A DNA stretch of 64,000 bases from Hypericum androsaemum (Eukaryota > Streptophyta > Magnoliopsida > Malpighiales > Hypericaceae). The notes below the pieces were generated by a model. That model was not told where the DNA came from and made no database searches. It worked only from the letters and a program-made list of their open reading frames with translations. The stretch is taken from assembly GCA_963995505.1 (NCBI GenBank), contig OZ023182.1:16839619-16903618 (forward strand). Direction: 5' to 3'. This document shows positions 35,757 through 48,481 of the stretch, piece after piece (the first letter of the stretch is position 1; the number at the start of each line of letters is the position of its first letter). The translations under genes were made by a program, and so were the position numbers.

Positions 35757-36581
35757 GGGAAAAGTCCACTTTCGTACCCTGTGGTATCGACCAAAATCAC
35801 TTTAGTACCCTGTGGTAAAAAACCGATCAATCGAGTCATACTTATTCCAATTAACATCAAAAAGGGCCTCGGGCAGCTGCCCGGAGCTGCCCGAACCTAC
35901 CCGCTCGCTGCCCGGGCCATGTGGCCAGCCACGTCACCAATTTTGGTGACATGGCGCCACGTCACCAATTCCTCCTCCTCCTCCTCCTCCTCCTCCTCCT
36001 CCCCTCCTCCTCCTCCTCCTCCTCCTCCTCCTCTTCTCCTCCTCCTCCCCGCATCCCCCTCCTCCTCCGCGTCCCCCTCCTCCTCCGCGTCCTCCTCCTC
36101 CGCGTCCCCCTCCTCCTCCTCTCCTCCTCCTCCCCACGTTGCCCTCCTCCTCCGCGTCCTCCTCCTCCCCGCGTCCTCCTCCTCCCCACGCCCCCTCCTC
36201 CTCCGCGTCCTCCTCCTCCCCGCGTCCCCCTCCTCCTCCCCGCGTCCTCCTCCCCCTCCTCCTCCTCCCCGCGTTCTCCTCCTCCTCCTCCTCCTCCTCC
36301 TCCCCGCGTCCCCCTCCTCCTCCTCCTCCTCTCCGCGTTCTCCTCCTCCTCCTCCTCCCCGCCTCCCCCTCCTCCCCGCCTCCTCCTCCTCCTCCTCTTG
36401 GTGACGTGGCTGGCCACGTGGCCCGGACAGCGGGCGGGTAGGTTCGGGCAGCTCCGGGCAGCTACCCGAGGCCCTTTTTGATGTTAATTGGAATAAGTAT
36501 GACTCGATTGATCGGTTTTTTACCACAGGGTACTAAAGTGATTTTGGTCGATACCACAGGGTACGAAAGTGGACTTTTCCC
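35757..36581. mobile_element. Mutator-like element 4 (825 bases) with a large CTCC microsatellite
   Basis: Ends GGGAAAAGTCCACTTTCG at 35757 and its inverted copy at 36581. The 9-base duplication AAAAAATAA is exact (35748-35756 and 36582-36590). Inverted repeats of ~190 bases match element 2. The inside is almost wholly a pyrimidine-rich TCCTCC array (35971-36398). Long open frames over this array (up to ~209 codons of proline/serine/leucine or glycine/arginine/glutamate) are composition artefacts. It ends 263 bases before the start codon of CFET protein B. Confidence 0.9.
35971..36398. repeat. TCC/CTC microsatellite with CGCGTCC interruptions
   Basis: About 430 bases of nearly pure pyrimidine on the plus strand: CTCCTC repeats broken regularly by CCCCGCGTCC words, so partly a minisatellite of higher-order units. 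It is bounded by GGCGCCACGT and GGCCACGTGG motifs. Strong strand asymmetry. Confidence 0.9.
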
Positions 36582-36844
36582 AAAAAATAAATGCGGCACT
36601 TTAAAAATACAATAGTTTGTTGTACCACTTTTTCGGCTTCCCTCAAAAATCAATCTTTACTCGTCATTTCCTGTTAATAATCCCTTGCTTAGCTTCCCGA
36701 CCAAGGCATCCCACATTCCTTTGCTTTACTCTTTTTGTATCTTTCCTGTTTTTATATAAATTCGAGCTCCGGTTCGTGTCCGTTTCAAATAGCAAGGCAG
36801 GTCATTACTTGTTGGGGTCTTCTTCTTCCTCCTCCAGCTGGGCA

Positions 36845-37216
36845 ATGGGTATAGGAGGAGCTTTGTCTCTGACGTTACCTGCCCTTCTCTCCTTAGCTGG
36901 GGCTCATTTCTTCGACGGAATCCAATCCAAACCTCAGGTGACTAACCTGGGATGATATGTTATAATTTTCGTATCTAACCCAAAACTTTTTTTCACAAAT
37001 GTATCTAGCGCCAGATCGTTAGACTTATTTTCGGTATCTAAATACCCGGTGATTTCGATGTCATTTCTTCAGGAGGTAGGAGCCGGAGTGCGATCACCCG
37101 ATACGAATATGGGGAAGAAGGTCGTGAAGAAGGATGCCAATGCAAACAACAGGACGCTGAAGCCAGCCCCACAGTTTGATGGACTAAATTGTTTCGAAAC
37201 ATTTATAGGCCACTAA
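36845..37216 (+). CDS. Small plant protein with C-terminal DGLNCFET motif (CFET protein B)
   Basis: Two exons, 36845-36937 and 37073-37216, joined by a GT-AG intron, encode 78 residues. N-terminus MGIGGALSLTLPALLSLAGA is hydrophobic and could be a signal or anchor segment (inference); the middle is basic (GKKVVKKDANANN); the tail PAPQFDGLNCFETFIGH matches the end of the protein at 26853-27128. Unlike that gene it has an intron and a hydrophobic N-terminus. Function unknown. A Mutator-like element ends 263 bases upstream. Confidence 0.7.
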
Positions 37217-37902
37217 AATGCATTATACCTCATATTAAGATGAAGTTCCCTAATATTAATATGTTACTTGGTGTTAATTTCTTTCTATCCTCGTGCTCAT
37301 GTGATAGGAGATTAGCAAATGTTTGAGACAAGGTTTAATTAAGACCATTGTCTCACTATATATACATAGTAGAATTGTTACAATAACACACATCATTCAC
37401 AACGAAGAATTCCTCGAAAAGTTGACGATGACTAATTCTTTTTCGAATTCAAAAATTGAATCAATTCGGTCTTATGTATTCGCGAAAAACCTACTAAAGA
37501 ACGTGAGAAATGGCCGAGTGTTAAATTGTTAATAGCATTGGTCTTGAAAACTGGTCGCTGAATTTCTTAAATTATATCCCTTCATTAATCTTTGAGACAG
37601 TATTCACTTGCTAATAATGAAGTTTAATACATTAGCCAAGAGCTCATCCTTATCCGGCTAACTTTGTCTTTATCCTATGTCTTAACCAAGGTCAGACTCT
37701 ATCTACTACCTAGTATCCGTATTTCAAGAATCGCAGAGCGATTCCTAGATCCAAAGCTTGCATATACCGGTTTTCTCTGTCATTTGATGTCTGCAGAAAA
37801 CCTGATAAAAATTGCCATAGCTGAACCTGTGCATGAATCATGCGAATCGCCATCCGGCAGAGTATATTCGGACCCGAACGAGCCAACTCAAGGTTATTCC
37901 AA
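37217..37902. other. Intergenic between convergent genes, nothing recognised
   Basis: Contains the 3' sides of CFET protein B and of the START-domain gene. No other coding frame or repeat seen. Confidence 0.5.
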
Positions 37903-40554
37903 CTACTGGACTCGTACTCTCTTGCCAATATTTGCAAATCTTCTCGCCACGCCAAAGATAAACGTCTTGGTCAAGAGACCTTGGTCGATGCTGCACGCGA
38001 GGACAACCGCGCCTCCGATAATCAGGAACTTTGCTATGTTCGGACTGGGGGGATTTTCTGAAGCATCCACTGATTCCGACTCCGATGAACCATCTCCCAG
38101 ACTTCCCAGAGACCTTAGGAGCTCTAGGTTCACTTTGGTGTTAATTTGCGCCATGAACGCAGACCTGGAGAGTGGCGCACCGGAGGCTCTTGCCTTCTGG
38201 TATGCCCGTAAGCCAGGCTCGATCTTCTTGACGGTTCCCCACATTCCCTGGCGAACACCAAGTTTCGCTATCTCCCATGGGATACCCATGTCCTCATGAT
38301 GATAAAGCAACACCTCGCAAGCTGTCAGCTGACCATCACCTCTTCTCGATTCCACTAGATAATCATTATAAGAGAGCGTTAAATGGAGTAAGAGATTCCG
38401 ACCAAAAAAGGATGGAATAAGAGATGTGTCACAGAAAAATACAGAGTTAAACACCTCCCAATAAAAAAACTTCCAATTTTTTCCAATGATTTCAGGTTAC
38501 CTAGAATGATATTTCAAAGATAAGATGAAGGCGGACATCCTTTACCTGCTCGAATAAACCAACTAGAGTAGTACAGGTCAACACGTCTTGGTTTGTCCCG
38601 CCTTGGAACAGAAGAACCAGATGCTCCCTGAAATTCCATAGAAGTAGATACTCATCATGATATGATACAGTCCATAGGAAATGATGACGATAACAAAGAA
38701 ACAGTCAAGACAAGAGAAATGACACTGAGCCTGCAGTATATTCCCACCTTAACCTTTCTTACTAATGCATCAGTTAAATTTAAGCAAGGTTCGGCTACCA
38801 GTCAACATAATGCGGCATAATAGTCCAAAACCGACGGCACAACAGACAGGTTTACATTCTTTCCTTGGATCCCAATGTTACAATGCTTGGAACTACATGT
38901 CAATTCTTTCACTTGAATTCTTGCATCTGTAAGTAAGTTCTTATTCTCCAAACATAAATTACTAAATTCTTACCTTTGTCACACAGTAATATGACCTTCC
39001 TGACTCCCATATTCGCCTGCCTATTACGTATTCTCTGTCGCTGCAAAAAAATGGAAACTGCACAAAGATAGCATGGAACATGGTTAAGCAGACAAAACTA
39101 AGGCATTGGAACAAATGGGCCCAAATTGTAAGAGCAGTGACTTACCTTCCGTATCCACTGTACCAACATAGTTCCCGTCGTGGGACACTCATCTATTATA
39201 TTAAATGAAGCAAGCATGTCATCCCAGTGCTTCCGAAACTCATCATCCCAAAATAAATCTCTCACTATCTCTGGTGAGGCATCTTCGAAGACAGTTCGAC
39301 TCCGATACTGAGGAGGACCGTTCTACCAACCACATCGGAGATAATCATTAGCAAAATGAAGTCGGTGTTACAACTTAAACCCAATTTCTACAGAAGTAAA
39401 TGGAAAGTTCTAATATCATCTGAGTGAAAATAGCACCTGAGAAAGTCTTATACCTTTGGATCTCTCCTCCATGCCTGGTAACTCATGCCAGGAGTGGACC
39501 GGTCCATCATATGTATCCAAGCGGGGCCCCCATCTTTGACCTCAACAAGCTTGTATAGATGCTCCAAATCTTCAACTGTCACAAGACCGACGACATTGGA
39601 TTGCTGCTCTTCATTCAGTTCTGATGTACTAGACATTAAAATCCAAGCAAATAATTACAGTTCAGCATAGCATGACAAAGGATTTGAAGACTGCACTATT
39701 TTTGGAATATCTATAAATAACCAACATCTGCTTCTGTTATCCCTAACGGGGATCATTGCTCGGTAAGCATCAATCCAGAACAACATGACTTAACAAATGT
39801 AGCCTTACGTAGTTGATTTAAGTGAGCGTGAGTGTCCAGTTTGCCGAAAGTGAAATTTATTCGGATTTTGAGACAGAAACACCAGAGAATCATGTTCTAC
39901 CGAAGAAAACACATGACATTCACATTCTACCGAGCAGTAGACAATAGCGCAGAAACTCCCTAGGGGTCACAAGACTCTAATAACATGATGCTTCATCTAC
40001 CATTCGTTTTCATAAAATCCTGGCTGTGCCTTTGCAATCTACCATTTATATGATGCACTCGAAACTCACAAATGCTGAAAATCAACTATTTTGCTCAAAC
40101 TATCTCGACCATGGCTCTTTCCAATGCAAGCTATTCAGGTTATCTATTACTCAAAAGCTTTCCGAGATAAGTAAACCAAGTTAACAAACCAGAAAATCCG
40201 ACGAGGTGCTAGTCGAAAAAAGTACCTGCAATCTCCAAATTCCGACGGAGAGGCAGATGGTGGATTCTTATCCACCAGAGAATCCGCCACACTCGGACCC
40301 GAAGCAAGACCCTTTGAAGAAGACATACGAGACCAGCGCGGCGAAGATGGCAAAGACGAATCCAGCAATTTCACGACGCGACACGCCAGCTTGTCCGTAC
40401 TAAAGGTCACCCATTTAGGTTTCCATCCCCATCCCACCGCTAAACCTAACAAGAAAGCTATCCAAACGGCACCTAGGAACAACACCACCTCTGTACATAT
40501 ATCCCACATCGAATGGTTCTCTAAACTCCTATGCCAGGCATCAACTAAAGCCAT
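37903..40554 (-). CDS. Membrane-anchored START-domain lipid-transfer protein
   Basis: Six exons on the minus strand: 40226-40554, 39454-39628, 39146-39322, 38974-39057, 38546-38627, 37903-38354, total 1299 bases, 432 residues, all in frame. The start ATG is at 40554. Residues ~15-40 form a membrane segment (EVVLFLGAVWIAFLLGLAVGW). The START domain spans about residues 120-340: VTVEDLEHLYKLVEVKDGG, SYQAWRRDPK, FRPKW or similar, IRKFPFFCSDREYVIGRR, YYSSWFIRAVESRRGDGQ, LLYHHEDMGIPWEIAKLGVRQG. A second hydrophobic stretch near the end (AKFLIIGGAVVLACSI) may anchor the C-terminus. Plant relatives are annotated as polyketide cyclase/START lipid transport proteins; the ligand is unknown. Exon 4 begins right after a CAG that precedes TTTCCATTTTTTTGC. 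Confidence 0.9.
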
Positions 40555-41708
40555 TATAAAAGCCAATAAAAAACCCTAAAATGGTGCAATTGAACCCAAA
40601 GGAAGGATCTTTATTAAATAAAAGAGGAAGGAAAGGAAATTACGAAGTGGGTCTTTCCAGGAGGAGGATAGAGGGGCAAAAGATATCAAACCCGGGAAGA
40701 ATTCAGCTTCCTGGAAATTGGGTTCTTTTTCTTTCCTTTTAATTGATGATAATAATAATAATAATAATAACCAAAGTAAAGAAAAAAGGAAAGTGAAAAT
40801 AGGCTCTGGGTCTTTCCAGGAGGAGGAAGAGGTAGAGAAAAATCAAACTCTGAGAAGGAGAAAAAATCACGGAATTCTATTGTCGGCTAGCTGGAGGCCA
40901 TTAGGGAAGGGAAGGGAAGGATAAGCTTTTGATGAAGACGTGAACGGCGGGAGAAAGGGCAAGGCACGTGAAGCGGGGAAGCAAGTGTCGGCTTTTGGGT
41001 GGAGAATGGTTTTGGAAATGGATAATGCGAAATCAAATCACCAAGTAGGTAGACGACGATTTAGGGAGGGGGGAAGAGAACAAGGCTAGTGAAATGGTTT
41101 TACATTTGTGGTTCTAATTTCTTTGGGCTGGGAATGGGATTCTATTGACGGGTAATAGGATTAGTGAAGGAAGGGTAACTAATTATCTATTTATTTTTAA
41201 GTCAAATTATTGACTCGTTTAAGGGTAACTTTAAACTTTTGCCTTACAAACGATACATAATTCCTTAATTAACTGATAAGAGTGTTGTTTTAATTTAATC
41301 AAGTAATTTTTAGTTCGAGTCTTTGAAAATATACCAATGTTAAATACTTGTTGGGAGAACTTTTTCACCTTTCAAAGGTCTCAACTGACACGAATATGAA
41401 TTAGTTGGCACAATAGTATCCAGATATCAGGTGGCCTAAGAAAAAAAACTCTTGGTAAGGTATTTAATTATTTATTTTTGGAAGTCAAAGTATTGACTGG
41501 TTTTGGTACTCTTGCCTTAAATGGTTTTGCTAATTTTTCTTCCGTTCACAGCACTAGTGTTTCTTCCTCCACCCATTGATTAAACTCAAAATGCATAATC
41601 TTCTAAGATGGTTAAACTGTGATGGTTAACTAGAAGCTTTTGAAGCAAATGTTCTGGGGCCAGTAAATATATTGGCCCTTCATGGCTGCCGTATTCCTAT
41701 AATGCATG
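40555..41708. other. Upstream region of the START gene and intergenic
   Basis: Contains a short AAT microsatellite (about 40748-40770) and purine-rich leader-like sequence. A frame at 40718-40924 is low-complexity and not convincing. Nothing else recognised. Confidence 0.5.
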
Positions 41709-43640
41709 TGTCACGCCCCGGAAATAGGCATGCCAACCGCCACGGAGTAAAGTTCTCCGTAAGGCTCAATTATTTTCAAGATACATTATAAAAGGCTACA
41801 TACTCATGTTCTACCTCAATGTTGATTTAAAAGGTTTTGATAAAAACATGGATGTCGTGCAACTCGGTACATGCATCTCCTCCTAGTTCTCAATCCCGAG
41901 TCGCCCCTAGTATCTGAGACAGCAGCGCACATTAATGAGGATACGCAACTCAGTAAGTCGGCGACACATATAACACACATTCAAGCACATAACAAGTTAT
42001 ACAAAATATCATATCTCAAATGATATAATAATTCATATATCAAACATTCCCTACAATGACAATTTCAAATCAAGTTGCAATCACATAGAACATAAATTAC
42101 ATGTACGTTGACAAGCTTTTCAGAACGGAAATAGAGGTCACTTAGCCAACTAACTTAGCCAACTAACTTAGCCAACTGACTTAGCCAACTAACTTAGCCA
42201 ACTAACTTAGCCGTCTAACATATCCACGACGGGATTCTCGTGGGGCCCAAAAAAGTACCCTTCCGTTTCTGCGTTGCGAGCCCAAAAGACAGAAGGGTAT
42301 CCCCACAAGCCCAGATAATTTCCACACTCCCTATCCATTTGATCACACGCATCTAGGGTTACCCGGTAGCCCATTTGAACGATGCGTATAAACTATAGGG
42401 CCCAAAAGGTATGGAAATAATTCCGCCACTCAAAAACAGAACGTACCAGTTGCACATCGAAACTTATCATACACAGAATTCGGACATAAGCATTTCAGAT
42501 CCATAAACTATATAGACTCATGCAATTTCGAAAATCAGAAAAGTACTACGGATCAAAGAACAATACAGAAACAGATCAAAGCACTACGCATCAAAGAACA
42601 ATACGAAAATAGATCATAGCACTATGGATCAAAGAACAATACGAAAACAGATCAAAGCACTACAGATCAAAGAATAATACGGAAATAGATCAAAGCACTA
42701 CGGTCAGAATCTAACCCGGATCATACATGTTTCAGATGAGGTAACCACGAATTTTACTTACCGGCGAAAATCTAGTACTAAGTCTTTTAATATGTACTAA
42801 GTCTTTAATCAAAATTCACTATTATAGAAGACAACAGTAGCGGCACCAAATCCATTAATCCCGCAGCACATAACACGCTCGACCATTTATGCATGTACGA
42901 TCCAATATTAGACAAATACGTTACTACTTTATCTTATAACTGGTGGCTAAAGTAAACAACATGGTGTCCATCTCTTTTTCGGTCAAAGACTCAAAGTCTT
43001 ATAAATCGAAGTATGCTTTAATGCACAACCTACCATTATAGGTTACAAGTTCAATACCTTACAGTAGCGATAATCCTTTAAAGGTCTCAATATCATACAA
43101 GTCCATAACTAAACTAAAGTACGTGACACAGTAGTAAATTCATGAAGATGAAAATAATGTCATTCAATCCTAAATACATATAAACATTAGCATAAAAGAA
43201 CTTAAGATAGAAACACAGAGACCGACTTACTCATTAAACTGAACCAACACACCATAACGAAACCATCAAAGTAGCAGAAACAATAAACCGACTTACCTTC
43301 CTATTTTATTCAAATTTGGATTTCTCAAAGTTGACTCAAGCAGACAGCCTTAGATACTTTTAGACACTTTTAAACGACATCCCCACCGTCAAGAATCTTG
43401 CCCATAGTGTTAGGAAAAGAACCCCAAAGTTTTGTGTCAATCCGACAACATTCCACCGTCGGATTTTACAAACAATGATGGCTACTCTTGGGACCTACGA
43501 ATTTTCTCTCTTTTCTTCCCCCTTAGGGTTTTTCTTTTCTAGCTCCCTTTATATAGACAAGGTCTAACCCTAATTTGGTCAATTACTATTTGGTCTTTTG
43601 ATCTTATATTATTATCTAAATTAATTTTACGATTCTCACA
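41709..43640 (-). repeat. 3' LTR of the LARD-like element
   Basis: 1932 bases. It contains six 13-base TTAGCCAACTAAC units (about 42131-42209) and four to five ~39-base AGCACTACGGATCAAAGAAC units (about 42540-42710). Nearly identical to 45779-48006 apart from the solo LTR there and repeat-number differences. Confidence 0.92.
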
Positions 43641-45778
43641 TTCTCTCCCCCTTAAAAGAAAGTTTGTCCTCAAACTTTTAAAAGGAAAAATATGTATTCT
43701 TTCTATTTTTTTAATGATTGAAGCACTCTACGTATACGCATAATACTCCTCTTACAAAAATTTTGTAACTTAGTGTCGAGTGACCCATACAAGATTTTTT
43801 TTATAGCTTTCGCCCTTTCACTATTTCATGAAGACTTCTCATAATTCATATCATTCCTAACTAACCAAAATTTAATCTATCGTCATTTCATGACCCGCAA
43901 ATACTTTTTGAACTCAAACTATGATTTTTAATCTTGTATAATCATTAAGACCATAATTGCATATCTCATCATCAAATCATAACCATATTCGCATTGGTGG
44001 GACCTCTAATTATATATTAGCACCAAGTGAATCTCACGAAAATATATACTCTGCTTGAAACTAGTAGAAACCATATAGAGCCATATGAAACCACATCATG
44101 CTAAGTGAGACCAAACGGAAGTAATATGAAATTAAACGGAGATGTATAAAACTCAACGAACCAACTTATATTCATATAGAATCAAACAAGACCAAGTATA
44201 GTCAAACAAAACAAACAGAAAATATCACCCAAAAAAAATCATATAAACCAAAATGTAGAGCCAAAGTAGATACTTGGTAAAGTGAAAGAATAAATGTACA
44301 TTAATTTGTGATGACTCTTGAAATATAACTCCCATGTAGCGAACCATTCAGCTTACATTAGATGAAAATATTGTTCCAAAATTTTTTTTTTTTAGCAAGG
44401 CAATAATCTTGCTCATAAACTATAATATGATGAAATTACTTATAGATGTGGATATCTTATTAAAAGATGATTCCCTATTGCTTTCTTACCCTAACTCTTT
44501 AAACTCAATCTCCTATATTTTTAATAGCTGAACATAGTTCGAAATAATTTGATGGGACCGTGTTTATGTATATCTAAGGTTTTTTTTAAATTACGAAAAT
44601 GACTTCTTCTTCTTTTTTTTGTCAATATTTCTTCAATCGTGCTTATGTAACTAATTAAGTCATTAATATGTAGTACTTACTTAATTAAAAAAATTTTCAT
44701 TATATACAATATATAAGCAAATAACATTAATTCAAGCTGAAGAATTCATCTAACAAAATAAATCAATCATAAACATTCCCGAACAATTCTTAGTGTAAGT
44801 TCATACTAGCAAAATTAATACTCTTGTACGCATAGCAGAAGAACTAAAGCTTTACCAAAACACAATATCATCTTTATGCGCAAGTAATTAAATACACAAG
44901 CACATAATTGTAGCATCAAACTATGATATGTAAAAATGCAAGAACTGTACAAATATATATATTACACTCGAAGGTCTATTATTGTACTTTTTAATTAACT
45001 ATATATATATATATTTTTTAATGATATAAAAGAAAATGGAAATCATCTAAAATATTCTAATTATTCAACTATATTATATATTATATCACCACGTTATTCT
45101 TAATTTCTTGTAATCCATTCAATTCAAAAAAAAATTAATGTCGTGACAAGCATATTTCCAAGTACAGAAAATAATTCACAATATATACCTTAAAATGTCA
45201 TTCACAATTCAAGCAAAATTCATATAATGCCAGTTAACATACTATCATATTTCAAGTAATCAAAACAAGCTCTCATATATATGCAATCAACATTGTTTTC
45301 ACAATAATTGGCTCTCAATTTAGCACATCTCAAATAATTATTAACGTATATTTTAAACTAGGTCTTATTATTATTAATATTTTTTTAATCCCTCCCATTG
45401 AATGCAATGCTATCTAAGATTTTGCAAAGTTTGCTTTTTTTATAACAATTTTCAACAACACTTTTCGAGGGAACGAAAAAAATTCAACCATTATTAACAC
45501 ACAAATATATCAACATTAGAACACAATAAATAATTCAACTTCCATTCAACTAGAAATCGACATTAAGCAACTTTTCAACCAAAATCTCAAGTACTCAAGT
45601 TACTCTCTCAACCTCAATGCATGAATGCATTTTTTTAAATAGATTTTTTTTAATGCACTACTGAAAATGACAAAGTCAAACATTTGCTCGAGTATTCTAC
45701 CAAGGTTATTCGTTCAACCTCAATGCATGCTGAATTTTATTCTATTTATTTTATATAAAGCTCTGATACCATTAAAGT
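43641..45778 (-). other. Non-coding internal domain of the LARD-like element
   Basis: About 2.1 kb, strongly AT-rich, no frame over ~65 codons with any similarity. Bounded by the polypurine tract (left) and primer site (right). Confidence 0.8.
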
Positions 45779-48006
45779 TGTCACGCCCCGGAAATAGGCA
45801 TGCCAACCGCCACGGAGTAAAGTTCTCCGTCAGGCTCAATTACTTTCAAGATACATTATAAAAGGCTACATACTCATGTTCTACCTCAATGTTGATTTAA
45901 AAAGTTTTGATAAAAACATGGATGTCGTGCAACTCGGTACATGCATCTCCTCCTAGTTCTCAATCCCGAGTCGCCCCCTAGTATCTGAGACAGCAGCGCA
46001 CATTAATGAGGATACGCAACTCAGTAAGTCGGCGACACATATAACACACATTCAAGCACATAACAAGTTATACAAAATATCATATCTCAAATGATATAAC
46101 AATTCATATATCAAACATTCCCTACAATGACAATTTCAAATCAAGTTGCAATCATATAGAACATAAATTACATGTACGTTGACAAGCTTTTCATAACGGA
46201 AATAGAGGTCACTTAGCCAACTAACTTAGCCAACTGACTTAGCCAACTAACTTAGCCAACTAACTTAGCCGTCTAACAGAATAGGACTCCGGAGCCTAAC
46301 ATATCCACGACGGGATTCTCGTGGGGCCCAAAAAAGTACCCTTCTGTTTCTGCGTTGCGAGCCCAAAAGACAGAAGGGTATCCCCACAAGCCCAGATAAT
46401 TTCCACACTCTCTATCCATTTGATCACACGCACCTAGGGTTATCTGGTAGCCCCTTTGAACGATGCGTATAAACTATAGGGCCCAAAAGGTATGGAAATA
46501 ATCCCGCCACTCAAAAACAGAACATACCAGTTGCACATCGAAACTTATAATACACAGAATTCGGAAATAAGCATTTCGGATCCATAAACTATATAGACTC
46601 ATGCAATTTCAAAAATCAGAAAAGTACTACGGATCAAAGAACAATACAGAAACAGATCAAAGCACTACGCATCAAAGAACAATACAAAATAGATCATAGC
46701 ACTATGGATCAAAGAACAATACGAAAACAGATCAAAGCACTACAGATCAAAGAATAATACGGAAATAGATCAAAGCACTACGGTCAGAATCTAACCCGGA
46801 TCATACATGTTTCAGACGAGGTAACCACGAATTTCACTTACCGTACTGTTAGAAATTCAGCAACTAGAGAACAAGATCGCACAAAGAACACGGAACAAGA
46901 GAATTACGTGGTTCGGCCTAATGCCTACGTCCACGGTGAGAAAGGAGAACTTTTATTGATGGATCCGAGTCACAAAGCTATACAAAACCTTAGGGTAACA
47001 TGTCTTTATATAGAGACAAACCCTTGGTGTACAAGTAACCTATCTAGGTCTAATTAGGAGTTCAGAATCTAGTCAGAATAGGAATAGGAATAGGAAATAA
47101 GTCTTTCCTATTTCTCGCCATCCCAACACGTACATTCATGCAAAAATCTAGTACTAAGTCTTTTAATATGTACTAAGTCTTTAATCAAAATTCACTATTA
47201 TAGAAGACAACAGTAGCGGCACCAAATCCATTAATCCCGCAGCACATAACACGCTCGACCATTTATGCATGTACGATCCAATATTAGACAAATACGTTAC
47301 TACTTTATCTTATAACTGGTGGCTAAAGTAAACAACATGGTGTCCATCTCTTTTTCGGTCAAAGACTCAAAGTCTTATAAATCGAAGTATGCTTTAATGC
47401 GCAATCTACCATTATAGGTTACAAGTTCAATACCTTACAGTAGCGATAATCCTTTAAAGGTCTCAATATCATACAAGTCCATAACTAAACTAAAGTACGT
47501 GACACAGTAGTAAATTCATGAAGATGAAAATAATATCATTCAATCCTAAATACATATAAACATTAGCATAAAAGAACTTAAGATAGAAACACAGAGACCG
47601 ACTTGCTCATTAAACTGAACCAACACACCATAACGAAAACATCAAAGTAGCAGAAACAATAAACCGACTTACCTTCCTATTTTATTCAAATTTAAATTTC
47701 TCAAAGTTGACTCAAGCAGACAGCTTTAGACACTTTTAAACGACATCCCCACCATCAAGAATCTTGCCCATGGTGTTAGGAAAAGAACCCCAAAGTTTCG
47801 TGTCAATCCGACAACATTCCACCGTCGGATTTTACAAACAATGATGGCTACTCTTGGGACCTACGAATTTTATCTCTTTTCTTCCCCCTTAGGGTTTTTC
47901 TTTTCTAGATCCCTTTATATAGACAAGGTCTAACCCTAATTTGGTCAATTACTATTTGGTCTTTTAATCTTATATTATTATCTAAATTAATTTCACGATT
48001 CTCACA
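45779..48006 (-). repeat. 5' LTR of the LARD-like element, carrying a solo LTR
   Basis: 2228 bases; the excess over the other LTR is due to a 282-base insertion (46847-47128) plus its duplication. It carries five TTAGCC-type units rather than six and an extra AGAATAGGACTCCGGAGCC segment near 46280. Confidence 0.92.
46847..47128 (-). mobile_element. Solo LTR of the Ty1/copia family seen at 52050-54004
   Basis: Reads TGTTAGAAATTCAGCAAC... to ...CGCCATCCCAACA, the reverse complement of the LTRs at 52050-52328 and 53721-54004. The exact 5-base duplication CGTAC lies at 46842-46846 and 47129-47133. No internal sequence remains, so it formed by recombination between two LTRs. Confidence 0.93.
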
Positions 48007-48481
48007 GCATGTTTCAACCCATTGCAACTTAAGGATGCTCTCTCGAATCAGTTGGAAGATCGAGAGAGCACCAAATGTGCTTAATCTGAGGTATGTTTGT
48101 TAAAAAGGTTCCTTTGTATAATTGGTAAAAAGGTTCCTTTGTATAATTAGTGACACCAAATCTATACTTGTGATCAGGTTCTCAGCATCTTCCTCAGCTC
48201 GAACCACTCCATGTTCCTTCGCCACCTCTAATAGACAATGTAACATCAACTTTCCGCACCGGGTGAATTGAAGTGGCTGTCTGAACTGGAGAATTAGTTG
48301 GGCTGGTCGTGGGCCAGAGAGTAGTTTGGTCTTATTAGTTTGTTTTGGGTCCTGGGCCATTTTCAGTTGTTTATGTTGAGCTGTAAAGTCCACACGGGTT
48401 AGTTACTTGGTGTCAACCCCTAACTCAAATTAAGTTATAATTTTTGTTGGGAAAAAAAAGAGAGAGAACGTCGATCGATCT
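48007..48481. other. Intergenic, short duplication
   Basis: A ~26-base unit (AAAAAGGTTCCTTTGTATAATT) is repeated in tandem at about 48102-48151. A 97-codon minus frame (48100-48393) has no recognised similarity. Nothing else seen. Confidence 0.4.

Larger units (their letters stand above)
41709..48006 (-). mobile_element. Large non-coding LTR retrotransposon derivative (LARD-like)
   Basis: LTR 41709-43640, internal 43641-45778, LTR 45779-48006. Both LTRs start TGTCACGCCCC and end GATTCTCACA. The 5-base duplication GCATG flanks both ends (41704-41708 and 48007-48011). Minus-strand polarity: primer site TGGTATCAGAGC at about 45760-45771 near the right LTR, and polypurine AAGGGGGAGAGAA next to the left LTR. 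The 2.1 kb internal part is AT-rich with no gag or pol frame, so the element needs proteins from another element. Confidence 0.92.

Noticed and set aside
35781..36526. Overlapping open frames of 100-209 codons on both strands
   Set aside because: They are produced by the CTCCTC array, which lacks stop codons in several frames; composition is only proline/serine/leucine or glycine/arginine/glutamate.
40718..40924. 68-codon frame upstream of the START gene
   Set aside because: Low-complexity asparagine and glutamate content from an AAT microsatellite; divergent leader sequence is the better explanation.
48100..48393. 97-codon minus-strand frame
   Set aside because: No recognisable domain; it overlaps a tandem duplication in a repeat-rich region.
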